A stretch of 35,024 nt of DNA from Thermoprotei archaeon (GCA_003661775.1 QMWT01000003.1:1-35024), one strand, 5' to 3'; numbered from the stretch's first letter, positions 23,626-32,343 are shown. Made by a program: numbers and translations. The notes: generated by a model from the sequence alone, not told the origin.

Positions 23626-24259
23626 CTTTACTCGCCTCGTAAACGTATAGTTCCTCGAAAAAGAACTTCTGCACTGATCTCATAACTACATCGTATCCCA
23701 TGTTTCTTAACTCAGTGATAGCTCTACTCACGTTTCCGAGGGAACTCAGCAGGAATACGTATTTCCCTCCGTAGTCCAAAACATTATAGACATCTCTTGA
23801 AATCCTAAGAAATACTTCTATTCCTTCGTAACCTCCGCTCCAAGCTATTCCTGCCCAACCAGCATCTCGAACTGGAAGATAAGGAGGATTAAACAATACA
23901 ACTTCGAATAACTCTTCCCGCCTTAAGCTAGCCACACCATCTCCTTGAACTACATGCCATAAACACTTGTGTTTACCAACACTATTCTTCATGTTGATAG
24001 AAGTTGATGCAACCGCATCGGGTGACAGATCAATAGCTATAACCTCTTTACATAGGAAACAGAGCTCTAATGTCAGTATACCGGAACCGCAACCTATATC
24101 TGCGCACATCCTAGGTTTATCCTTCGATGCCGGAAGACTTAAGTTGTGGACTACTTCGAGAATCGCGTAGCTATCCTCTGCAGGCTCGTACGTATCTCCT
24201 ACAATAATTAATTCAGTACCGTGGTAGTAGTCGGGCACTCTGCTAACATTTTTTGTCAA
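23618..24259 (-). CDS. HemK-type N6-glutamine/adenine methyltransferase
   Basis: A SAM-dependent methylase with ADIGCGSG and NPPYLP (124-127 counted from this start), typical of the archaeal HemK/Mtq2 (N6AMT1) branch, which methylates the GGQ glutamine of release factor aRF1; this target is an inference. VGDTYEPAEDSY at the N-terminus is also a HemK2 hallmark. The frame is open to 24346, but that would overlap ksgA by 91 bases. TTG 24259 overlaps the ksgA stop as TTGA and keeps all conserved residues, giving 213 residues. It sits between ksgA and trmJ with overlaps on both sides. Confidence 0.87.
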   Translation of the reverse strand: MTKNVSRVPDYYHGTELIIVGDTYEPAEDSYAILEVVHNLSLPASKDKPRMCADIGCGSGILTLELCFLCKEVIAIDLSPDAVASTSINMKNSVGKHKCLWHVVQGDGVASLRREELFEVVLFNPPYLPVRDAGWAGIAWSGGYEGIEVFLRISRDVYNVLDYGGKYVFLLSSLGNVSRAITELRNMGYDVVMRSVQKFFFEELYVYEASKVA

Positions 24260-25068
24260 AGGCACGTACGAACGATCAAGAGCAAGTCGTTTAGACCGAG
24301 CTCGTACACTCTTTTCTCCAGTATTTCTACCGGTATCCCGTTGCAATTACCTACACACCTAGCTAGTACCTTTCTAACCTTTTTCCTCCTAGAGGTGAAA
24401 AGACATTTAGTGATATTCTCTAACATCGCAGCTGTTCTGTCGAACTCCCTTACTCTCTCCATAAACACGAGCGCCGAGGAAACCTCTGGTACTGGGTAAA
24501 AAGATGCAGGTGGAAATGTCTTTACGAGCTTCTTTTTGAATAAGTAGTCTGTTATTATTGTGAGCCTACCATAATTCTTTGTTCCTGGTCTTGCAACTAG
24601 ACGATGCGCCACCTCAAGCTGAACAGTTATGCATGCTCGCGGACTACTACTCTTAGAGATGGCTATTATGAGGTCTGACGTAATGCAGTAAGGCACGTTG
24701 CCTACTACGCTGCTTTGCACATGTTTCAAGAACTTCCTAGCATCAGCCACAACTATGTGCACCCTGCTATCATTACTAAGTACTCTGTGTGCGAAGCGCG
24801 CTAACCTCTCGTCCATTTCAATACCAAGAACCTCGACACCTTTTAACAGCAAGGCTCTGGTGAGAGCACCTAGCCCTGACCCTATTTCAACTACGAATTC
24901 GCCCTCTTTACAACATACATCAGCTATTGTCTTTAACATATTTGGATCCACAGAAAACGATTGACCGAGTTTTTTGCTAGGTCTTACTCCAAGATACTCT
25001 AGAGCTCTCTTTGTCCAGAGAACAAGCTCTTTCTTTGAATTGATGGGTGGACTACCAAGGCTTGTCAT
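24256..25068 (-). CDS. rsmA: 16S rRNA dimethyladenosine transferase (KsgA/Dim1)
   Basis: Dimethylates two adjacent adenines in the 3' end loop of 16S rRNA during late small-subunit assembly. The 270 residues begin with the family SKKLGQSFSVDP (32-42), the SAM site EIGSGLGALT (61-70), then IEMDERL and the catalytic GNVPYCITSD. The usual NLPY is NVPY here, a mild variant. The positively charged C-terminal helices are present. ATG 25068 overlaps DUF655 by 17 bases. The order rpoF-DUF655-ksgA-hemK is a familiar archaeal arrangement. Confidence 0.95.
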   Translation of the reverse strand: MTSLGSPPINSKKELVLWTKRALEYLGVRPSKKLGQSFSVDPNMLKTIADVCCKEGEFVVEIGSGLGALTRALLLKGVEVLGIEMDERLARFAHRVLSNDSRVHIVVADARKFLKHVQSSVVGNVPYCITSDLIIAISKSSSPRACITVQLEVAHRLVARPGTKNYGRLTIITDYLFKKKLVKTFPPASFYPVPEVSSALVFMERVREFDRTAAMLENITKCLFTSRRKKVRKVLARCVGNCNGIPVEILEKRVYELGLNDLLLIVRTCL

Positions 25069-25723
25069 AGTTCGTTAACTTATACAGGTAGTCAAGATAA
25101 TTTAGTTTTACGAACCCCGGACTATCAGGATAAGGTTCAACGAAAATATAGTATTTCTCTTGACCCTGCAGTTCAAGTATTATCCTATCGACAATAAGTT
25201 TCACCGGGTCATTAATTCTAGTTCTCGCCTGAATTTCCTCAAAAGACTCAAATGATTTCTTTTTACGTTCTTCCAATATTATCTTCAATGTCTTCTTACC
25301 AATTCCAGGAAGAAGCTCAAGACTATGAAGCCTTATGTTTATGGGTTTCGCGACGTTGAAAAACTCAACAAACACCTTCTCTTTCTCAATAACTATGTCT
25401 CTCAAAAACTTCGCTAAATTGGTCTTGGCTACAGACGATAGTTCATTATAGCTTAACCTATCCGCTACCGGATGCCCCGGCAGTTCTGGCTGAGGAGCTA
25501 TAGGAACCCTCTCACCTATGTTCAGAGGCATATTCTTGAGTGGAAGTATCTCCACGAGTGCGAAGAATTTCGTACCTAATGCCTGCGCCACCGGACGTGA
25601 ACGATGTTGAACATGGCGGTCGTACGGGTTGCCGAAGGGCATATAATCTAAAACTATTGCAAACTCGTCCCTTACACGAACATGCCTATGCCTTCGGCTC
25701 TGCCCTCTGGGCCTCACTAGCAT
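25052..25723 (-). CDS. DUF655 nucleic-acid-binding protein (helix-hairpin-helix)
   Basis: A conserved archaeal protein found between RpoF and KsgA. An N-terminal OB-like part (DEFAIVLDYMPFGNP, ALVEILPLK) is followed by a helix-hairpin-helix motif (LELLPGIGKKTLKIILEERK) and a C-terminal strand/helix. It is thought to bind RNA in ribosome assembly or RNA metabolism, but its job is not established. I prefer ATG 25723, with AGGGG 5 bases upstream, giving 223 residues; GTG 25756 would add 11. A TATA-like stretch lies at 25774-25785, so the rpoF-distal genes may also have their own promoter. Confidence 0.9.
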   Translation of the reverse strand: MLVRPRGQSRRHRHVRVRDEFAIVLDYMPFGNPYDRHVQHRSRPVAQALGTKFFALVEILPLKNMPLNIGERVPIAPQPELPGHPVADRLSYNELSSVAKTNLAKFLRDIVIEKEKVFVEFFNVAKPINIRLHSLELLPGIGKKTLKIILEERKKKSFESFEEIQARTRINDPVKLIVDRIILELQGQEKYYIFVEPYPDSPGFVKLNYLDYLYKLTNYDKPW

Positions 25724-25773
25724 GCAACCCCTATCTCCTAATTTAGAAACCCCCACGGAATTGTAGATTACTG

Positions 25774-25785
25774 TTTTTTAATAAA
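25774..25785 (-). promoter_or_regulatory. Candidate internal promoter before DUF655-ksgA
   Basis: tttattaaaaaa on the minus strand, in the 39-base gap between rpoF and DUF655, is one of the most A/T-rich runs in this cluster. A start about 25 bases downstream would leave a short leader containing AGGGG before ATG 25723. Confidence 0.35.
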
Positions 25786-25795
25786 TACATATGGG

Positions 25796-26140
25796 CTACT
25801 TTTCGAGCGGACAGTATTTATCGAGTAATTCCAACACTTTGTTAAGAACCTCCTCCTCAGGTATTTCTGATTCAAACACTAACAATGGTCTGAGCTCGTC
25901 TACAATCCTAGGTCTAATATTTATGATCATTGCAGCTGTTATTCTCTTAAACCCCATATTGACGAGTTCATCCATTATTTTCTCTGCAGAGTCTTCAGGA
26001 CAGTGGGAAAGCTCTTTAGCATACTCATATACTACTTGTATAAGTTCAGAGACCTTGTCTCCCTTCTTTATCTCTGCCTCCAACAACTTCTTTACTTGCG
26101 GTATGGAGAGCTCTACATAGTTTAAGATCTCGTAAGGCAA
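25796..26140 (-). CDS. rpoF: DNA-directed RNA polymerase subunit F (Rpo4)
   Basis: The Rpb4-like partner of subunit E in the RNA polymerase stalk. The 114 residues start MPYEILNYVELSIPQVKKLL, with the family features VYEYAKELSHCPEDSAEKIMDELVN and AAMIINIRP. It starts 12 bases after L21e and is followed by DUF655. Confidence 0.93.
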   Translation of the reverse strand: MPYEILNYVELSIPQVKKLLEAEIKKGDKVSELIQVVYEYAKELSHCPEDSAEKIMDELVNMGFKRITAAMIINIRPRIVDELRPLLVFESEIPEEEVLNKVLELLDKYCPLEK

Positions 26141-26152
26141 CTCGTTGCTCCC

Positions 26153-26572
26153 TTAACCGGTGGTTTGGATTTTCTTAATCTCGTTGAGAACCTTCATCAT
26201 AATCTTGCGACTCTCCTTGGATCTCTCTATGAGTTCTAGGTACTTCTTAGTCATGTTTGCTATCCTTTCCTCGAGAGGAAACGCCGGTCTCATATGCTCG
26301 GGCAGCAAGAAGAGCGTCTTGATCTTCCTCCCTAACTTCACATGCACTATGTAGGCTCTGCCTCTCCTACCAACAACTACACCTACCTTTCCGTGATACC
26401 TCCGATGAGGCATAGCTTTATGCACAGCAGGATCCGTAACTATATAAACTCTATCGCCTTCCTTGTACTCAATCATAATTCTACTCAGAGGTGGAACCGC
26501 TCCTCGCTCACGTACGTGCTTTCTTAATAGCTTCCTTGTACGATGTCTAAACCCGTGTGGTGGCTTTACCAA
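26153..26572 (-). CDS. rpl21e: Large ribosomal subunit protein eL21 with C-terminal extension
   Basis: The first 100 or so residues are standard archaeal L21e: MVKPPHGFRHRTRKLLRK, EYKEGDRVYI, HRRYHGKVGVVVGRRGRAY and an RPAF-type end. The protein then goes on for about 40 more residues (PLEERIANMTKKYLELIERS onward), a charged helix absent from the roughly 100-residue family norm. No frameshift is needed, and the stop lies 12 bases before rpoF. TTG 26572 follows AAGGTG by 6 bases. The extension could contact a neighbouring ribosomal component. Confidence 0.93.
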   Translation of the reverse strand: MVKPPHGFRHRTRKLLRKHVRERGAVPPLSRIMIEYKEGDRVYIVTDPAVHKAMPHRRYHGKVGVVVGRRGRAYIVHVKLGRKIKTLFLLPEHMRPAFPLEERIANMTKKYLELIERSKESRKIMMKVLNEIKKIQTTG

Positions 26573-26633
26573 GGTTTACACCTTACAGCACACATCTGCT
26601 ATGCAGCACACTCTTAAGCTTTTTAAGACTAGT

Positions 26634-27944
26634 CTATATCTGTTTATGAACGTAGAGTACATCAAGTTCAGCACAATAGCTCGGAGAGCCTAGCACTTCA
26701 GCAAAGCTAGGTGCAGTTCTTCCTCCATCACCATCGACAAGCTCCTTTACATACAATCCACCTTCGCATCTTATCAACGCCACAAATACGTGCTCAGAAA
26801 GCTTTCTAGTTTTAACTTCGAAAACCTTTCTTATTCTCACAACGTCCTTCTTTCTTCTGAGAATTCTTCTTGGCGTTCGCTGCACGATTTCTCTATTATG
26901 AAAGAACTTCTCTAATCTTTCCATGTCGTCCATCTCTATCCTTTTACTGACAACCACAAGTGCACGATAGATCTTGTAACTAGTTCTCCCTGACTCCTTA
27001 ATTCTTCTCACTATCTCCCTCCTAACATATGTATACACTTTGAACCTTAGCCATTTAGTGTACTCGTTAAGTACATGCTCTACCAATTTTAGATCTACGT
27101 CTCTACGTCTAGGCTGCCTAATCTCTATTACAAGAGATCTTCCTGTTCCAAGCATACGTACATCCACGTCTTCTCTTCCCGCGGCATGGATAACGATATC
27201 CGAACCGTTGTATACCGAAGCTAGTTTAGAGCATGCGTCATAAACAGAAAGAGGATACTTCCTACCTCCCTCCTTTGTTACCCACGGCATCTGTGAAATT
27301 CCCCTACCAAGTTTTATGTAATCTGCTAGGATAAGGATAGAAGGTCTCTCAACAGTAATCCCTTTGTCAACGTCTATTATGAATATTGCTTCCGGTTCTT
27401 CAAAGTCGGGTTGTGCCCCCGTCACATCACGAACGTGCTTACCTATGACTCTCTTCAGCTCACTCTTCACAGACTCCCACGTATCGATTCCGAATTCTTC
27501 TGCTATTTCACGTTCTCTTTTTGAGATCTCTTTTAACGATTTTACGCCGATCAAGAATCTACGTACTTTCTCCCTTAGAACTAGTTCGGCAACTTCCTTG
27601 CTGTACCTATGTATAAGTTCCTCAAGGTTACCTCCGCAGATATGACACTTATTGTAGCTAACATCTTTAATACCAAGGGCACTGCATAAGGGCTCATATT
27701 CAGGGCCCATGTTTCCACATATACTGCTCATGTCGTCTATAGAGAGTTCGCCTTTCCTCATCAAATCGTGTAGATGCATCAAGGCAACTATCTTCAGAGA
27801 TCGTCCTCGCTCACTGTTGTCTAGTCCTCTTCCAAGTTCCGCAAATAAACGACCTAAACAACGATCACAGAGAGGATACCTGCTTAGAATCTTGATAGTT
27901 TTGTGTAGAATCGTGTTCAACGCTCCGCACCTACGATCGTTCAA
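26634..27944 (-). CDS. pus10: tRNA pseudouridine synthase Pus10
   Basis: Makes pseudouridine at positions 54 and 55 of archaeal tRNA. The 436 residues have an N-terminal zinc region (Cys26, Cys29, Cys100, Cys103), a THUMP-containing middle part (about 110-250) and the catalytic domain with Asp259 in AAGREDVDVRMLGTGR, the Pus10 version of the catalytic motif. RPRRRD-like and KRTPRRILRRK-like basic stretches follow. It is intact and of usual length. It lies 29 bases after srp54 and 61 before L21e. Confidence 0.95.
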   Translation of the reverse strand: MNDRRCGALNTILHKTIKILSRYPLCDRCLGRLFAELGRGLDNSERGRSLKIVALMHLHDLMRKGELSIDDMSSICGNMGPEYEPLCSALGIKDVSYNKCHICGGNLEELIHRYSKEVAELVLREKVRRFLIGVKSLKEISKREREIAEEFGIDTWESVKSELKRVIGKHVRDVTGAQPDFEEPEAIFIIDVDKGITVERPSILILADYIKLGRGISQMPWVTKEGGRKYPLSVYDACSKLASVYNGSDIVIHAAGREDVDVRMLGTGRSLVIEIRQPRRRDVDLKLVEHVLNEYTKWLRFKVYTYVRREIVRRIKESGRTSYKIYRALVVVSKRIEMDDMERLEKFFHNREIVQRTPRRILRRKKDVVRIRKVFEVKTRKLSEHVFVALIRCEGGLYVKELVDGDGGRTAPSFAEVLGSPSYCAELDVLYVHKQI

Positions 27945-27973
27945 TATTTCTTGAAGGTACTGTTTCGGAAACG

Positions 27974-29317
27974 CTAAGTTAGTTTGAGGAAGTCAAGACC
28001 GGGAATCCTTACTTTGCGTCTTCTCCTAACTTGCTTCAACATTCTCTGCATCATTTGATAGTATTTCAATAGTTCTCGTACTTCGTCAATACTTGTCCCC
28101 GATCCCCTTGCTATTCTCTCCATCCGCCTTCTGTCAATTATTGAAGGTTTATCGAGCTCCTCCATAGTCATAGAGTCCATTATTGCTATCCATCTTCTAA
28201 GTTTTTCCTCGCTCAACTTCAACTGGTCGTCTGATATAGGTAATAGCGAGAGTCCAGGGATCATCTGCAGAATCTTTCTAAGGGGCCCAAGTTTTCTCAG
28301 CGCTATGATCTGCGCATATAGATCCCTCAACGTGAATTTTCCGCTTGCGATTGCATGCGACATTCTCTTTTCTACTGCTCTTCCTATATCTAGAGATTTC
28401 AGTTTCTCTATTAAGGATTCCAAGTCTCCTAGTCCAAGAAGGCGTGCAACGAATTTCCTTGGGTTAAACACCTCTATTTCAGGTATTTTTTCTCCAGTAC
28501 CTACAAATTTTATCGTTGCACCTGTAGCTGCAACCGCCGATAGAGCTCCCCCTCCTCTCGCACTACCGTCAAGCTTTGTCACTACTATGCTCCCTATGGG
28601 GGTGTAATCGTGAAATCTCTTGGCCAGATCGTACGCCTTCTGACCCATGGCAGCATCGATCACCATAACAACTTCATCGGGTTTTATCGAGTCCGCTAGT
28701 GCTTTCATCTCCTCGAGAAGAGCTTGCTCATTTCCATAACCGTGTCTACCTGCAGTATCTATTATTATTATTGAACATCCTAGTTTTCTAAACTTCTCCA
28801 GGCACTTATTGGCTATATCGACGGGGTTCTTACAATTAGGATCACCGCAGAAGGGCACATCGATCGCGTTGGCTAACTGCTGCAACTGCTCGTATGCAGC
28901 CGGTCTATAGGTGTCTACCGTCGCGAGACAAGGACGATAACCGTACTTCTTATACAAATACGCTATTTTAGCTGCTGATGTTGTCTTCCCTGAACCCTGA
29001 ACTCCTACAAGCAGTATCACCCATGGAGTCTTCGGCGGAAATATGTTCGGGGTCTTATCTCCTCCAAAAAGTTTAGAGAGTTCCTCATAGACTATCTTTA
29101 TGAACCATTCGCGTCGCGATACGTAGGGAGGCGGAGACTCCTTTAAAGCTCGCTCCTTTATGCTGCGAGTTAAACTGAAAACAAGTTTTACGTTGACATC
29201 TGCTCTGAGCAGCGCCTTCTGCAACTCTTTGACAAAGTTCTCTACCGCAACCTCGTAAGGTTCCTTACCTTTGATAAAACTGAGAATTGCTCCTTTTAGC
29301 TCCGACAAGAACCTCAT
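27974..29317 (-). CDS. srp54: Signal recognition particle GTPase SRP54
   Basis: Binds signal peptides and 7S RNA and delivers ribosomes to the membrane through FtsY. The 447 residues have a helical N domain (1-90), a G domain with P-loop GVQGSGKTT (105-113), TYRPAA (136-141), DTAGR (187-191) and TKLDG (about 245-249), and the Met-rich M domain from about 300 (MSHAI, MIPGLS, then MERIARGSGTS). The start is 4 bases after the aIF5A stop, indicating coupling. The 7S RNA gene itself is not in the window. Confidence 0.97.
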   Translation of the reverse strand: MRFLSELKGAILSFIKGKEPYEVAVENFVKELQKALLRADVNVKLVFSLTRSIKERALKESPPPYVSRREWFIKIVYEELSKLFGGDKTPNIFPPKTPWVILLVGVQGSGKTTSAAKIAYLYKKYGYRPCLATVDTYRPAAYEQLQQLANAIDVPFCGDPNCKNPVDIANKCLEKFRKLGCSIIIIDTAGRHGYGNEQALLEEMKALADSIKPDEVVMVIDAAMGQKAYDLAKRFHDYTPIGSIVVTKLDGSARGGGALSAVAATGATIKFVGTGEKIPEIEVFNPRKFVARLLGLGDLESLIEKLKSLDIGRAVEKRMSHAIASGKFTLRDLYAQIIALRKLGPLRKILQMIPGLSLLPISDDQLKLSEEKLRRWIAIMDSMTMEELDKPSIIDRRRMERIARGSGTSIDEVRELLKYYQMMQRMLKQVRRRRKVRIPGLDFLKLT

Positions 29318-29321
29318 AGCG

Positions 29322-29720
29322 CTACTCCTTAACCCTGACGATCATCCGCCTGTCCATCACTACCCAATACTCGACCTCCTTACCAGGACCTAGTTTATTA
29401 GCCACTGCAGGATCGTTCGGCTTATCGACTTCAAACGTTTCGAAAGTCTCGAGATCCATTATCTGAACTTGATCTCCTATCAGCGCGGTTACCTGTCCAG
29501 TTCTCTTTTCGATCATCGGCACTTCCACACGCTGACCTACTGGTCCCACAAGGGTTTTCCTGGCACCACTGAAAAGACATATCGCTGTTAAATGTACTTT
29601 AGCGCTACCATGTTTCCCCGTCTTTGCTCGCGATACTTCCACTACTCTACAAGGTTCTCCATCTATAACTACATAGCTTCCGCTCTTCAACTGACCTAAC
29701 TCAGCGTACGTTATACTCAT
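29322..29720 (-). CDS. eif5A: Translation factor aIF5A
   Basis: Helps the ribosome at stalled peptide-bond formation and needs a hypusine (or deoxyhypusine) side chain. The 132 residues have the modification loop SRAKTGKHGSAK, with Lys36 as the modified residue, in the N-terminal SH3-like domain, followed by an OB domain. ATG 29720 is preceded by GAGGTGAT. It is first in the cluster of nine genes running to trmJ. Confidence 0.96.
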   Translation of the reverse strand: MSITYAELGQLKSGSYVVIDGEPCRVVEVSRAKTGKHGSAKVHLTAICLFSGARKTLVGPVGQRVEVPMIEKRTGQVTALIGDQVQIMDLETFETFEVDKPNDPAVANKLGPGKEVEYWVVMDRRMIVRVKE

Positions 29721-29757
29721 CTCATTATCACCTCACAGAACCCATTACTGCAAAGCC

Positions 29758-29769
29758 AGATAAAAATGC
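29758..29769. promoter_or_regulatory. Shared divergent TATA element (aIF5A cluster and 29797 gene)
   Basis: agataaaaatgc on the plus strand lies about 30 bases before ATG 29797, suggesting a leaderless mRNA. Its complement gcatttttatct lies about 40 bases before ATG 29720 on the minus strand, where a GAGGTGAT site follows. The same A/T run probably drives both directions. Confidence 0.45.
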
Positions 29770-29796
29770 TCTTGAGGCTAAAATGCTGGGGATTAA

Positions 29797-30231
29797 ATGG
29801 AGCTAGGCAACATTATCACGTCTATAGAGACCGCCCTCAACAAGCATAGCAGATGCAGCGAACTCACTAAGGAAACTTCGAGACAGTGCCTCGAGTCTTT
29901 ATATCAGCTGCTCTCAGCACTTGTTGAGAATCTGGCAGCGGCTCTCAACCTACCTGAGGCGGATATCGCGAAGAAGCGTGGCGGGTGGAACATAGAACTT
30001 CTCGACGACGCTGTTGAGCGCTTAGTGGATATATTCGATGGTTCCTCAACGATTCTCAACTGTTGGGATAGGCTATGGGAACTATACCTGAAGAGGGAGC
30101 TTGATCCAAGAAGCATTTCGGAGTTTTACAACGAATTACAGTCAATGCTTAGAGTCTTAAAGATGAAGTCGTCTTCAAATACCTTCCAGAAACATCATCG
30201 CGAACGCAGTGCCTTAAGACGACAACCTTAG
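29797..30231 (+). CDS. Unrecognised small helical protein
   Basis: A 144-residue, almost entirely helical protein: a long N-terminal helix pair (to about 55), then DIAKKRGGWNIELLDDAVERL, and a third helix region with WDRLWELYLKRE. The tail from about 125 is basic and probably disordered. It resembles small four-helix (HEPN-like) proteins in shape, but no catalytic RxxxxH motif is evident, so I do not name it. It is divergent from aIF5A and ends 120 bases before tRNA-Asp, at the edge of the accessory region. Confidence 0.55.
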   Translation: MELGNIITSIETALNKHSRCSELTKETSRQCLESLYQLLSALVENLAAALNLPEADIAKKRGGWNIELLDDAVERLVDIFDGSSTILNCWDRLWELYLKRELDPRSISEFYNELQSMLRVLKMKSSSNTFQKHHRERSALRRQP

Positions 30232-30313
30232 ATGGTAGCACATCTAGTTCAAATTTTGATGTCGGAGAGCGTTGTTCAAAACTTTTCATATCGCTTCCAC
30301 AAAAACTACAACA

Positions 30314-30324
30314 CTTTTTTATCC
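30314..30324 (+). promoter_or_regulatory. TATA-like box of tRNA-Asp
   Basis: cttttttatcc lies 28-38 bases before the first base of the mature tRNA, allowing a start just upstream of its 5' end. Confidence 0.4.
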
Positions 30325-30351
30325 CCGCTCAGAAGTGCTGAGACTGGTAGC

Positions 30352-30429
30352 GCCGCGGTAGTATAGCCCGGCCTAGTATGCGGGCCTGTCGAGCCCGTGA
30401 CCCGGGTTCAAATCCCGGCCGCGGCGCCA
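30352..30429 (+). tRNA. tRNA-Asp (anticodon GTC), CCA encoded
   Basis: Acceptor stem GCCGCGG with CCGCGGC, anticodon arm CGGGC-CTGTCGA-GCCCG giving GTC, T arm CCGGG-TTCAAAT-CCCGG, discriminator G (30426) as usual for tRNA-Asp, and CCA at 30427-30429. No intron. It is nearly identical to tRNA-Glu at 5912-5989. It marks the left border of an AT-rich accessory stretch. Confidence 0.95.
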
Positions 30430-30523
30430 CAAGCACCTCCAAATCAACTATTGTGAATAGGAATTTCTTGAATGTCTTAACCTAAATGCAAATAGTCAAC
30501 CAATGAACGTGGTGTAAATAAAG

Positions 30524-30533
30524 TTTATAAATA
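30524..30533 (+). promoter_or_regulatory. Strong TATA box of the URO-D methyltransferase gene
   Basis: tttataaata is close to the archaeal consensus. A start about 25 bases downstream leaves a leader of roughly 20 bases with AGGTG 8 bases before ATG 30577. Confidence 0.55.
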
Positions 30534-30576
30534 ATCCTAAAATAAGCATTTCCTTTGCAGAGACAGGTGTAGCATC

Positions 30577-31698
30577 ATGATATTGACTAGAAATGATCTT
30601 GACTTAAGAACTTTTCGACGTATGTATAGAGAGAATTTAATTAAGGCTGCTAAGTTCTTAAAACCAAGTTTTATTCCTTGTAGGATTGTGTTGACTAGAG
30701 CAATGTTTTATTTGCATCAAGAGAAACTTATCGAAATAATTAAGCGTTACCCTCTGGCATTCCCAGATTATGATCCAAACGAAATAAAGCTAGATAACAT
30801 ACCTAAAAATCTGTATGAAGATCATGAAGAAAGACTTGTGAAAGATGTTTTTGGAACTGTGTGGAGATACAGAATAGCAGGTCTTGGCCCTCATCCTCAT
30901 CAATATCCATTAGATGATCTGGACAAGGTATACACTTGGACTTTACCAGATCCAGAAGAAGGCTATCCCCTAGGATATGCAGACCCCAAACCCATGTTAT
31001 CATGGGAAGAACTCTTTGATTATTTCGACAAGTTGAGAGAGCAAGGAAGATTAGTTGTTTTTAGTTTACATCACTTCCTATTTCAAAAACTTATGGACGT
31101 GATACCTATAAACAAGCTGATGATGGCTATTCGTAGAGGTGACAAAAGATTTTTAATAGCGTTGAACAAGATTGCAGAATATCAATACGGGTTGTTGAAG
31201 ATAGCTAAAAGGTATAGCAAAGGAATAGACGTTGTTACATTTCTAGAGGATTTAGGCACTCAGAAGAGTCCATTTATAAGACCTGAATACCTAAGGAAGT
31301 ATTTCCTACCTTATTACAAGAAATTCTTTGAAGAAGTGAAATCTATGGGTTCCTTAGTCTACTTCCATAGCGACGGTTTGATCGTGCCTCTATTTGATGT
31401 AATTCTTGAAGCGGGAATTGACATACTCAATATTCAAGATCTTAATGGAATAGATAATATTTCAACTAAACTCAAAGGTAAGGTATGTGTAGACCTAGAT
31501 ATCGATAGACAAAAGCTCATCCCTTATGGGTCAAAAGATGAGATCTACAAACATATACAGAATGTTGTCAACACGTTGAACATAGAGGACGGAGGGCTTA
31601 TGATACACATAGAGGTGCATCCGCCAACACCTCTAGAGAATATTGAGTATCTTGCTCAAGCTTGTTACAGATATTGTCTAGGAATAGAACCATCCTAA
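30577..31698 (+). CDS. URO-D-family methyltransferase (MtaA/CmuA-like)
   Basis: A 373-residue protein of the uroporphyrinogen decarboxylase superfamily. The C-terminal TIM-barrel half shows the family pattern VVTFLEDLGTQ, RPEYLRKYFLPYYKKFF, VYFHSDG and EAGIDILNIQ. In the branch that methylates coenzyme M the zinc motif is HxC; here it is HSD, a variant seen in many uncharacterised members. Haem synthesis is unlikely as no hem genes are near. With the corrinoid protein 820 bases downstream, the likely job is moving methyl groups between a methylated compound, the corrinoid and an acceptor. The substrate is unknown. Codons are visibly richer in A and T than in the housekeeping genes, a sign of transfer. 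Confidence 0.8.
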   Translation: MILTRNDLDLRTFRRMYRENLIKAAKFLKPSFIPCRIVLTRAMFYLHQEKLIEIIKRYPLAFPDYDPNEIKLDNIPKNLYEDHEERLVKDVFGTVWRYRIAGLGPHPHQYPLDDLDKVYTWTLPDPEEGYPLGYADPKPMLSWEELFDYFDKLREQGRLVVFSLHHFLFQKLMDVIPINKLMMAIRRGDKRFLIALNKIAEYQYGLLKIAKRYSKGIDVVTFLEDLGTQKSPFIRPEYLRKYFLPYYKKFFEEVKSMGSLVYFHSDGLIVPLFDVILEAGIDILNIQDLNGIDNISTKLKGKVCVDLDIDRQKLIPYGSKDEIYKHIQNVVNTLNIEDGGLMIHIEVHPPTPLENIEYLAQACYRYCLGIEPS

Positions 31699-32034
31699 TA
31701 TTTTGAAGTCCTATTCTTATGTAACCCATTCAATGTATTCGTATAGTATCTTAGTGTCATACCTTCACCTATGCATTGTCCCGATGTTGGTTTAGACCAA
31801 TGAATTCAATAGAACATCATAATTCTAGAGATTTAACTCATAATGTTTGACAAAATAGTGTTGATATGTAAACAAGATTAAGAAGCTAAATCGTTATGGT
31901 GTCAGGATACCACTTTACAGATATCCGTACCTCGGGAAAATGTATTATCAAGAAGATTTCTGATAGTTACAAAGAGTAGAAGGTGGCTTTAGCGATGGCT
32001 GACGGGGCTATACTTTAGGTTTATGTGTACATAA
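31699..32034. other. Gene-free AT-rich spacer
   Basis: The space after the URO-D gene holds only short frames broken by stops on both strands. I see no RNA gene, repeat or terminator of note. Confidence 0.5.
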
Positions 32035-32343
32035 TACCCTGATTCATCGGTTAAAATCCAGTATAGGAGGAAAGACAAAGCAATACAAGCATTTGTTGAG
32101 TATGAATATAATGAGGTTATGGTTGTCTACGAAGGTAAGCAGACACCTTATGCACAAACTGAAGACGTTATTTTGAAACGACATTGAGCTTGGGATGCCT
32201 ATAGGAACAAAGTTCTTCATAGTGATATTGGGTTTACTTATGCTAGGGTTTACATTGAACTACAAGATATTGAACTTGAAAGCTCGAGAAGGAATTATGA
32301 TAATGGGTCACAGTTGAATAGAGGCGTAGGAACAGCATTTTAA
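32035..32343 (+). pseudogene. Decayed reading frame of unknown origin
   Basis: One frame stays open for about 100 codons except for a single TGA at 32185-32187, and it begins directly after a TAA. Its residues look protein-like: VKIQYRRKDKAIQAFVEYEY and MVVYEGKQTPYAQTEDVI before the stop, then WDAYRNKVLHSDIGFTYARV and YIELQDIELE after it. I recognise no family. No start codon with a binding site precedes it. It is most simply a gene remnant between the two methyl-transfer genes. Confidence 0.35.

Noticed and set aside
32185..32187. In-frame TGA read as selenocysteine
   Set aside because: No selenocysteine insertion element is visible and this type of archaeon is not known to use selenocysteine; gene decay is simpler.
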